The notes beneath the pieces were generated by a model. It was not told the origin of the DNA. It worked only from the letters and a program-made list of their open reading frames with translations, and did not search any database. The position numbers and the translations under genes are program-made. This document shows, in pieces, positions 1 to 5,250 of a DNA stretch of 8,719 bases (positions are counted from its first letter, which is position 1; every line of letters begins with the position of its first letter). Source of the stretch: Lachnospiraceae bacterium UBA2860 (GTDB lineage: Bacteria; Bacillota; Clostridia; Lachnospirales; Lachnospiraceae); assembly GCA_002350625.1 (NCBI GenBank), contig DEFE01000062.1, positions 19,838 to 28,556 on the forward strand, given 5' to 3'.

Positions 1-803
1 GCCGCCGCATCCGCTTCGCTCCCTGCAGCCGCCGCAGCCGCCGCAGCATCCGCCGCATTCTTTTTCCTAAGCCGCGTCCGCATGAGCTCCCGCACCAGCG
101 CAAATGGCAGCACAAACGAGCACGTCGTCACCAGCGCCCGCGCGAGCGTGTAGCCCTCCCCGGCCGATGAGCCGGCCAGCTTCGTCAAAAATGCCGCGAC
201 ATACTGCCCGCCATAGTAGTAATTGATCGGGCTCCCCGCGTACCACGGATCCGCAAACGGCATTTTCAGTGAGCGCATCATCGAAGTCATGAACGCATAG
301 TCCATGAATTTCTCCGTGCCGTAGACCTCCGGCCGGAAGCCGATGATGTAGACGCAGAGCATGAGCATCCCCAAAAAGAGCAGCTCTTCAATCACAATCA
401 GGCGCCAGTTCCCGAGCAGGCCTTCATCGGCCGGCGCCGCCGCTCTCGCAGAGCGCCCGGCGTTTGCTGTCTGCGGCGCCGCTGCATTATCAGCTTCCGC
501 TGTCTGCATCGCCGCGTCCTCGGCCGGAAGCGTCGCCGCCCCCCTCCGATGGATCACGACAGCCGCAGCCCCGTAATTGACGGCCGCGATGACGCCGATC
601 ACGAGAAATGCATTTCTCTGCGTAAATGTCAGCACCCCCGTACAGTTCGCCGCCCAGAGCGCCCACGCCGTGATGAAAAGCCCCAGCGTCTTCGAGAAGA
701 GCCAGCCCTTGTCTTCAAACTTGCGGAAAATCAGTTGTGTCAGCGGCAGAACGGCGATCCCGATCACGAGCATCGCGCTCCACCAGGCTAAAACAATTGT
801 CAT
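1..803 (-). CDS. DUF2298 / Chlor_Arch_YYY-type multi-pass membrane protein, N-terminal part (runs off the window)
   Basis: The first 267 residues of an integral membrane protein are visible; the rest lies beyond base 1. Hydrophobic segments at about residues 3-26, 38-60, 64-84 and 134-156 look like membrane helices. The diagnostic stretch is FRPEVYGTEKFMDYAFM (156-172), then DPWYAGSPINYYYGGQYVAAF (185-205 region), which contains the YYYxG motif (195-199) that names the Chlor_Arch_YYY/DUF2298 family. That family is very hydrophobic, usually 700-900 residues or longer, and of unknown function. An Ala-rich, poorly conserved insert fills about residues 89-128, and a second Ala-rich run follows at 249-267 after a basic patch, probably in loops. 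ATG at 803 is preferred because GAGG lies 8 nt upstream; an in-frame ATG at 824 has no such site. The gene follows the lectin-domain gene after 91 bases and may be cotranscribed with it. The family call is from remembered motifs. Confidence 0.8.
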   Translation of the reverse strand, partial: MTIVLAWWSAMLVIGIAVLPLTQLIFRKFEDKGWLFSKTLGLFITAWALWAANCTGVLTFTQRNAFLVIGVIAAVNYGAAAVVIHRRGAATLPAEDAAMQTAEADNAAAPQTANAGRSARAAAPADEGLLGNWRLIVIEELLFLGMLMLCVYIIGFRPEVYGTEKFMDYAFMTSMMRSLKMPFADPWYAGSPINYYYGGQYVAAFLTKLAGSSAGEGYTLARALVTTCSFVLPFALVRELMRTRLRKKNAADAAAAAAAAGSEADAA

Positions 804-846
804 ACCAAAAACCTCGGTTGCCATTTTCGAAAGATTTCACAGATGT

Positions 847-931
847 TGTGCGCAGGCATTACTTCATGAATGTCTCCGGGAAGTCGCACACGCATCACTT
901 CATAAATGTCTCCAGGAATGTGCACACGCAT
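847..931 (-). repeat. 36-bp tandem duplication of the lectin gene's 3' end
   Basis: Two full copies (931-896 and 895-860, read on the minus strand) match at 30 of 36 positions. The first 13 bases of a third, decayed copy follow at 859-847. Spacing between copies is exactly 36 bases. Copy 1 holds the last codons and TGA stop of the lectin-domain gene. Copy 2 lies past that stop, in the same frame, and would encode CVCDFPETFMK ending in TAA. It fills most of the 91-base gap before the DUF2298 gene; no clear terminator or promoter was seen in that gap. Confidence 0.8.
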
Positions 932-2331
932 TCATGTCTGTCCCAGAAAATCCTGTCGCCCACCTGGTAGTTGCTCCTCGTGTTGTACTGATCCTGCTTG
1001 AGGACCGCCATGATGCGCCGCAGCGAGTAGTTGCCGCCGCAGGCGTTGAAAATCCGGGTGGCACCATTTTTGCCGCCGAGGTGGCGGATCTCGCAGTACA
1101 TGACGACGGCCCACGCGTTCTTCGTGTACGTGCTTGTGCAGTCGCGCACGAAGCTTTCCATGTAGCCGCGGAACTGCGCGTCCTGCGCCTCGTGGCCGGC
1201 CTCGGATTTGAGGAGCTTCACGATCACTTTTTTCTGCTTCGCGTTCGGGCGCCAGCGCATGGCGGTGATGTCGCGGTTCAGGTAGTTTTCAATCCGCTGG
1301 CTCGCCGGGAGCGCGCTGTCGATCTTCCGGAACGACGCCTTGTCGAGATTGAAGATGCGGCGCAGGAGCTCGCCCGCCTCCGGGCCGTAGCACTGCGGCC
1401 AGCCGATCGTGATTGTGTGCTCGTTCGGTGTGCTGTTGTAGGGCGGGTCGTAGGAGGCGTAGTTCAGATTGCCGTAGATCTGCTCGCCGGATTCGATCGC
1501 GCCGATGATATTGCCGAGGATCTTGTAGTCCTCCTTCGTGTTCTTCCACACGCGCTTCGAGGACTTCCAGTTGCCGTCCGGCTTGATGAAGCGGATGATG
1601 TCCCAGCGCTGGCCCTTCTTGTTCCGCGCGGTGTAGAGGAAGATCTTCTGGCCGGTGCGGTCCTTGGAATTCTGCACGGTGAGGACATTTTGGGAGATCG
1701 CGGACTGGATGTAGAAGCCCTTTCCCTTCTTTGAGATGTACCATTTCTGGGCGAGGGATTCTTCGTCCTCCTTCTCCTGGATGACAAGCGTCTTGTTCGC
1801 TGTGCCGGCATTTTCCGCCGCGAGGAAGAGATTCGAATTCATATTCCGGATCGTGTAGAGGCCGCTGCCGGCCGGCTTGATGTAGAAGGTCTCGTACTTC
1901 CCGTACTTCTGCGCGGCGAGCTGCACCTTCGCGCCGACCTTTTTCGACTTGCCCGCGACGCCCATCACCCGCTTCTTCGAACAGAACGGCTGCAGGTAGT
2001 AATAGCCCTCCACGATCTTCGCGTCTTTCGCGAGCTTCGCCGCAAGCTCCGGCTGTGCTTCCGCGGGCTCCGTCTGCTCGTCTGTCCCCGCCGGCTGTGC
2101 GTCCGTGCCGGTCTGCTGCGCATCCGTGCCGGTCTGCTGTGTGTCCGTGCCCGTTGTCGTGTCCGTGCCCGGCTGCTGCGGCTGCGGCGTGTCCGTACCC
2201 GACGGCGACGGGTCGTTCGACAGATTGGTGTTGCCTTCGGCACCGACGGGTGCTGTCGTGTCGGCTGCTGCGGCGGCCGGCGCGCTGAAGGCGAGTGCCG
2301 TGATCAGAATAAACAAATGAATTTTACGCAT
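895..2331 (-). CDS. Secreted protein with ricin-type beta-trefoil domain and C-terminal putative lysozyme-like domain
   Basis: 478 residues. Residues 1-23 form a signal peptide (basic MRK, hydrophobic core, Ala-rich end), so the product is probably exported. Residues 25-97 are a Thr/Gly/Asp/Gln/Pro linker with a 7-residue repeat (GTDAQQT-like, GTD at 61, 68, 75 and 82). Residues about 107-248 resemble a ricin B-type beta-trefoil: three repeats with Phe/Trp near their ends (ETFYI, QKWYI, QRWDI), a fold often used for carbohydrate binding. Residues about 265-450 contain AIESGEQIYGNLNYASY and NEHTITIGWPQCYGPEA, which resemble, from memory, clostridial and phage cell-wall proteins with ESGGQxYG motifs. 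E280 is a candidate catalytic acid, but no named domain is claimed. ATG at 2331 has GGAAGG 8 nt upstream and begins the signal peptide; the open frame upstream to 2484 is not coding. A role in binding and perhaps cleaving cell-wall or other glycans is inference. Confidence 0.82.
   Translation of the reverse strand: MRKIHLFILITALAFSAPAAAAADTTAPVGAEGNTNLSNDPSPSGTDTPQPQQPGTDTTTGTDTQQTGTDAQQTGTDAQPAGTDEQTEPAEAQPELAAKLAKDAKIVEGYYYLQPFCSKKRVMGVAGKSKKVGAKVQLAAQKYGKYETFYIKPAGSGLYTIRNMNSNLFLAAENAGTANKTLVIQEKEDEESLAQKWYISKKGKGFYIQSAISQNVLTVQNSKDRTGQKIFLYTARNKKGQRWDIIRFIKPDGNWKSSKRVWKNTKEDYKILGNIIGAIESGEQIYGNLNYASYDPPYNSTPNEHTITIGWPQCYGPEAGELLRRIFNLDKASFRKIDSALPASQRIENYLNRDITAMRWRPNAKQKKVIVKLLKSEAGHEAQDAQFRGYMESFVRDCTSTYTKNAWAVVMYCEIRHLGGKNGATRIFNACGGNYSLRRIMAVLKQDQYNTRSNYQVGDRIFWDRHECVCTFLETFMK
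2074..2154 (-). repeat. 21-bp coding repeat in the linker of the lectin-domain protein
   Basis: Four diverged 21-bp units encode the 7-residue period TGTDTQQ, TGTDAQQ, TGTDAQP, AGTDEQT (residues 60-87). They form a flexible, proteolysis-resistant-looking linker between the signal peptide and the beta-trefoil domain. The copies look like products of replication slippage. Confidence 0.75.
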
Positions 2332-2372
2332 GCGTGTATCCTTCCATATCCTGGCGGGGGAAAGCGCTTCGT

Positions 2373-2442
2373 CCGGCCTCCGCGCCCGGCCTTCGTGCCC
2401 GGCCTTCGTGTCCGGCCTTTGTATCCGGCCCCCGCGCCCGTC
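2373..2442 (-). repeat. 13-bp GGCCGG tandem repeat in the leader of the lectin gene
   Basis: The palindrome GGCCGG recurs at 2373, 2386, 2399, 2412 and 2425, exactly every 13 bases, and a partial sixth unit starts at 2438. On the minus strand the unit is roughly GGCCGG, A/G, CACGAA. The array sits between the rubrerythrin terminator and the lectin gene's ribosome binding site, so it would be in the mRNA leader or promoter region. No convincing -35/-10 pair was found in this interval. Confidence 0.75.
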
Positions 2443-2444
2443 AT

Positions 2445-2493
2445 TTAACCATAAGAAAGGCCTCCTATGATCAGTATATATCACAGGAGGCCC
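2445..2493 (-). terminator. Intrinsic terminator after rubrerythrin
   Basis: On the minus strand GGCCTCCT (2492-2485) pairs with AGGAGGCC (2466-2459). After one mismatch a further TGAT/ATCA block (2483-2480 with 2471-2468) closes an 8-base loop. TTTCTTATGGTT follows, an imperfect U-rich tail. It begins 38 bases beyond the rubrerythrin stop codon. Confidence 0.75.
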
Positions 2494-2530
2494 TGAAGTA
2501 AGGTTCTTATTTCTTCATACGCCGGTCTTA

Positions 2531-3073
2531 TCAGCCGAAGTATCTCTCCAGCAGGCCCTTGAATGCCTTGCCGTGTCTCGCCTCGTCGCGTGCCATCTCA
2601 TGGACTGTGTCATGGATTGCATCGAGGTTGAGGGCTTTCGCTCTCTTGGCGAGATCTGTCTTGCCTGCGGTCGCGCCATTTTCGGCGTCGATTCTCATCT
2701 CGAGGTTCTTCTTGGTGCTGTCAGTCACGACTTCACCGAGCAGCTCCGCGAATTTCGCAGCGTGCTCCGCCTCTTCGTAAGCGGCCTTTTCCCAGTACAG
2801 GCCGATCTCCGGATAGCCTTCGCGGAACGCGACGCGGCTCATCGCGAGATACATGCCGACTTCCGAGCACTCGCCCGTGAAATTGTCGCGCAGGTCGTTC
2901 TTGATGTCTTCCGGGACGTCGGAAGCGACGCCGACGACATGCTCAGACGCCCATGTCATCTCCTCGGACTGCTTTGTGAACTTGGAAGCCGGTGCTTTAC
3001 AGATCGGACATGCTTCCGGCGGCGTATCGCCTTCATGCACATAACCGCAAACGTTACATACCCATTTTGCCAT
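2531..3073 (-). CDS. rbr: Reverse-type rubrerythrin (N-terminal rubredoxin, C-terminal diiron domain)
   Basis: 180 residues. Residues 1-35 are a rubredoxin-like FeS4 domain with Cys pairs C6/C9 and C22/C25 (WVCNVCGY, EACPICKAP). Residues about 50-180 are a ferritin-like four-helix diiron domain with E68/E71, the ExxH pair E101/H104 (YEEAEH), E131 and a second ExxH, E164/H167 (DEARHGKAF). Classical rubrerythrin has the domains in the opposite order; this order is that of 'reverse rubrerythrin', which in Clostridium acetobutylicum acts as an NADH-linked peroxide reductase in oxidative stress. The protein is cytoplasmic and needs a reductase partner not found here. ATG at 3073 follows AAGGAGAG at good spacing and starts the rubredoxin domain; the upstream in-frame start at 3112 lacks both. 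The gene has its own promoter and terminator, so it is probably a single-gene unit. Confidence 0.95.
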   Translation of the reverse strand: MAKWVCNVCGYVHEGDTPPEACPICKAPASKFTKQSEEMTWASEHVVGVASDVPEDIKNDLRDNFTGECSEVGMYLAMSRVAFREGYPEIGLYWEKAAYEEAEHAAKFAELLGEVVTDSTKKNLEMRIDAENGATAGKTDLAKRAKALNLDAIHDTVHEMARDEARHGKAFKGLLERYFG

Positions 3074-3142
3074 TTTTCGTCTCTCCTTATCTTTAAAAAG
3101 AGCTTTGGTCATAGGCTTTTTCGGCCCTGTTCTATAACAAAT

Positions 3143-3171
3143 ACTCTAGCACAAAGCTCTGCAATAAGCAA
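3143..3171 (-). promoter_or_regulatory. Sigma-A-type promoter of rubrerythrin
   Basis: TTGCTT (3171-3166) and TAGAGT (3148-3143) are separated by 17 bases, with a TG extension directly before the -10 (TGC at 3151-3149). The start point would be near 3136, giving a leader of about 63 bases. The -35 lies about 20 bases past the DUF1002 stop codon. No clear PerR-type operator was recognised. Confidence 0.55.
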
Positions 3172-3190
3172 TGAAGATCAATGGCCGTTT

Positions 3191-4105
3191 TCAGTTCGTA
3201 AATGCGCTGCCGAACCAGTTCAGGAGACCGCCGATAATGCCCGGCATTTCGTCCTTCGCGCGCTCGACCGTGCCCGCGTCGATGCCGAAGGAGGAGAGGT
3301 CCAGACCGCCGGCCACGGCCGCCTGGTAGATCATCTGCGCCTGCTCGGCGAGCGTCTCCGGGTCGAGGTCGAGAACAGCCAGCTGCCTCATGAGGTTCAC
3401 CACCATCTGCATCTCGCTCTCATCGAGCGTGTAGCCGAGCTGGCCCGCGATATCCGTGACCACTTCGCGGATCTCGGCTTCATTTTCGAGATCCATCTCG
3501 GCCACGACCTGCTTCGCCGCCGCGATCAGCTGCTCCGTCTTCGCGCTGTCTCCGAGGAACTCCGCGAGCTCGCCCGAAGTGACCAGCTCCTGCGTCGCCG
3601 CCTCGATCACCTCCGGCTCCACCACCGTGCCGCGCATCTTGGCGTAGGCCTGCATCGCGCCGACCAGCGCCGCCGTGCCGGAGATCGGCGTCGGGCCGGC
3701 AACGACCACGTCCGCGTCCTTCATGCCCGCTGTCGCGAGCGCATTTTCAAACATCCCCGGCGTCACATAGGTGATATTGTGCGTCTCCACGTGGATGCCG
3801 TAGCCGCTCTCCCGCTGCTCCACCTTACAGGAGCTCAGCGCTCTCGAGCCGATGACGCTGCTGCTTAGAATCCCGTCCAGGAAGCGGTGCTCGTCCTCAT
3901 TCGTGACCGTCACGAGCGTGTCCTGGTCCAGTTCATCCTCCGTCACGCCGAGCGTCGAAAGAACCGCCGCCCTCTGATCCGTCGAAAGATCCGCGCCCAG
4001 AGAAACATAAGATGTCGTATCCGCCAGCGCGCTTGTCACCGGCCACAGGATCGCGGTGACGATGATCGCAAAGGCTGCAAAAAAAGCCGTTGTTTTCCTT
4101 CTCAT
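3191..4105 (-). CDS. DUF1002 (YpuA-like) exported protein
   Basis: 304 residues. Residues 1-28 are a signal peptide (MRRK, hydrophobic core, ALA before DTTS), so the mature protein is extracytoplasmic. The mature start YVSLGADLSTDQRAAVLSTLGV and the later SSCKVEQRESGYGIHVETHNITYVTPGMFENALATAG with AGPTPISGTAALVGAMQAY are typical of the DUF1002 family, which includes Bacillus subtilis YpuA; its biochemical function is not known. The C-terminal 140 residues are acidic and helical. ATG at 4105 is chosen because GAGG lies 7 nt upstream; a TTG two codons earlier lies too close to it. A promoter and an overlapping terminator hairpin precede the gene. No terminator was seen in the short gap to the rubrerythrin promoter, so read-through is possible. 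Confidence 0.88.
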   Translation of the reverse strand: MRRKTTAFFAAFAIIVTAILWPVTSALADTTSYVSLGADLSTDQRAAVLSTLGVTEDELDQDTLVTVTNEDEHRFLDGILSSSVIGSRALSSCKVEQRESGYGIHVETHNITYVTPGMFENALATAGMKDADVVVAGPTPISGTAALVGAMQAYAKMRGTVVEPEVIEAATQELVTSGELAEFLGDSAKTEQLIAAAKQVVAEMDLENEAEIREVVTDIAGQLGYTLDESEMQMVVNLMRQLAVLDLDPETLAEQAQMIYQAAVAGGLDLSSFGIDAGTVERAKDEMPGIIGGLLNWFGSAFTN

Positions 4106-4147
4106 AGTCAAACCTCAATCATTACAATTATATTACGTTTGAGTTAC

Positions 4148-4174
4148 AAAAAAACGAGTGTCTCCCGACACTCG
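4148..4174 (-). terminator. Perfect intrinsic terminator overlapping the DUF1002 transcription start
   Basis: CGAGTGTC (4174-4167) pairs perfectly with GACACTCG (4162-4155) around a GGGA loop of the GNRA type, followed by seven U (4154-4148). It is 43 bases upstream of the DUF1002 start codon and only 3 bases past the -10 box of that gene's promoter. It probably stops transcripts coming from rsmA. Confidence 0.85.
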
Positions 4175-4177
4175 GAT

Positions 4178-4207
4178 ATTATATATCGTATTTGTACAAA
4201 AATTCAA
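4178..4207 (-). promoter_or_regulatory. Sigma-A-type promoter of the DUF1002 gene
   Basis: A perfect TATAAT (4183-4178) and TTGAAT (4207-4202) are spaced by 18 bases in a very AT-rich segment. The predicted start point near 4171 falls inside the 5' arm of the following terminator hairpin. No promoter-like pair as good as this one was seen elsewhere between rsmA and the DUF1002 gene. Confidence 0.65.
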
Positions 4208-4258
4208 GGCGAAAACTATGAAACATTTCTAAAAAAATCGGAAAGTTCTTTGGCAGTT

Positions 4259-4330
4259 ATGACAGGGGGTCTGACCCCGTGTCATATTTTTATGTAAACT
4301 TTTATGACACGGGGTCAGACCCCCTGTCAT
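4259..4330. repeat. Inverted pair of 25-nt palindromic repeats after rsmA
   Basis: Copy A (4260-4284) and copy B (4305-4329) are exact reverse complements, separated by 20 bases. Each is itself a palindrome: TGACA ends, a GGGGTC/GACCCC core, one central base (T in A, A in B) and a single mismatch. The pair could fold as two small hairpins or one long one. The TGA stop codon of rsmA is the first three minus-strand bases of copy B. The architecture resembles REP/BIME-type elements; no transposase is nearby. Confidence 0.9.
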
Positions 4331-5196
4331 GTTTTTTCTCCGAGTGCATCCGCAAGCCGGGCAAATTCCTCCAGCGTGAGCATCTCCCCCCGGACGTCCG
4401 GGCGGAAGCCGCAGGCGCGGACGGCCGCCTCGGCCTCTTCCTTCGTGTAGGGCACCCCGGCCGCGCCGGCGATGCCGTTCACAAGCTTTTTCCGTCTCTG
4501 GTTGAAGGAGCCGCGGATGATCGAAAAGAGAAGGCCGCGGTCGCGGCATGCCACGGGCGGCGCGTCGTAAAGGCTCAGCTTCACGACCGCGGAGTCCACG
4601 CCGGGCTGCGGCATAAATGAAGAGGGATAGACGATCCGCACGATGTCCACCTTTGCGGCGTACTGCACAGCGAGGGAGAGGGCGCCGTAGTCCTTCGTGC
4701 CGGGGCCGGCCTCCATGCGGTCCGCGACTTCCTTCTGCACCATGACCGTGATGCTCTCGATCGGCGCGCCGCTCTCGAGCAGCTTCAGGAGGATGGGCGT
4801 CGTGATGTAGTAGGGGAGATTGGCGGCGACCTTGATCGGGGAGGCGGCATTTTCGTGAGCGGCGAGCGCACTGATGTCCACCTTCAAAATGTCGTCCCAC
4901 AGGATCTCGACATTCTTCCACCCGCTCAAGGTGTCGGCCAGCACGTCCTGAAGCGAGCGGTCGATCTCCACCGCCACGACCTTCCGCGCGGCCGAGGCGA
5001 GGTACTGCGTGAGGGTGCCGATGCCGGGCCCGATCTCGAGCACGACGTCGTCCGGCCCGATCTCCGCCGCGCGCACCGTGTCCTCAAGCACGTCGCTGTC
5101 GATGAGAAAGTTCTGTCCGTATTTTTTCCGCGCGCTGATGTGGTGGTTCCGCAGCACCGCGGCCGTATAAGTCGGATTTCCAAGATATGGCTGCAT
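4327..5196 (-). CDS. rsmA: 16S rRNA (adenine1518-N6/adenine1519-N6)-dimethyltransferase RsmA (KsgA)
   Basis: 289 residues, the usual size. The enzyme transfers four methyl groups from S-adenosylmethionine to two adjacent adenines in the 3'-terminal hairpin of 16S rRNA late in 30S assembly. Visible motifs are YGQNFLID (26-33), the SAM-binding loop LEIGPGIGTL (53-62), the acidic ribose-binding VEID (76-79), D101/D102, the catalytic motif NLPYY (126-130) and FMPQPGVDSAVVKL (194-207). The C-terminal helical part (210-289) is complete. ATG at 5196 has GGAG 7 nt upstream; a TTG at 5211 lies upstream of that site and is rejected. The preceding gene's terminator ends only a few bases before this ribosome binding site. 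The stop codon is supplied by a palindromic repeat, so the last residues may have been altered by the repeat's arrival. Confidence 0.97.
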   Translation of the reverse strand: MQPYLGNPTYTAAVLRNHHISARKKYGQNFLIDSDVLEDTVRAAEIGPDDVVLEIGPGIGTLTQYLASAARKVVAVEIDRSLQDVLADTLSGWKNVEILWDDILKVDISALAAHENAASPIKVAANLPYYITTPILLKLLESGAPIESITVMVQKEVADRMEAGPGTKDYGALSLAVQYAAKVDIVRIVYPSSFMPQPGVDSAVVKLSLYDAPPVACRDRGLLFSIIRGSFNQRRKKLVNGIAGAAGVPYTKEEAEAAVRACGFRPDVRGEMLTLEEFARLADALGEKT

Positions 5197-5209
5197 AGTT
5201 CTTCTCCGC

Positions 5210-5240
5210 AAAAATAAAAGGCTGCGCCGTCAGCGCAGCC
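5210..5240 (-). terminator. Intrinsic terminator between the AAA+ gene and rsmA
   Basis: GGCTGCGC (5240-5233) and GCGCAGCC (5227-5220) form a perfect 8-bp stem around TGACG, followed by TTTTATTTTT (5219-5210). The U-run stops about 3 bases before the GGAG site of rsmA, leaving no room for a promoter between them. The plus strand also has a weaker T-rich stretch after the stem. Confidence 0.88.
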
Positions 5241-5250
5241 CCGGTTTTCT

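Noticed and set aside
577..1734. Long plus-strand open frame antisense to the lectin gene; similar ones at 2573-3868 and 5551-6639
   Set aside because: These are by-products of high GC content on the opposite strand of well-supported genes. They show no family motifs, no good ribosome binding sites and the Arg/Ala/Leu-rich make-up typical of shadow frames.
2332..2484. In-frame extension of the lectin gene upstream to 2484
   Set aside because: It would begin inside the rubrerythrin terminator, translate the 13-bp repeat array and place residues ahead of a clear signal peptide; the ATG at 2331 has a good ribosome binding site.
2468..2500. Promoter for the lectin gene using TATACT inside the terminator stem
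   Set aside because: The hexamer at the right distance upstream (TTACTT) matches the -35 consensus poorly, and the box lies within the terminator hairpin loop.
4229..4330. Repeat pair as the intrinsic terminator of rsmA
   Set aside because: The hairpins are strong but neither is followed by a proper U-run on the minus strand. The perfect terminator at 4174-4148 serves that role better, although the pair could help protect the mRNA end.
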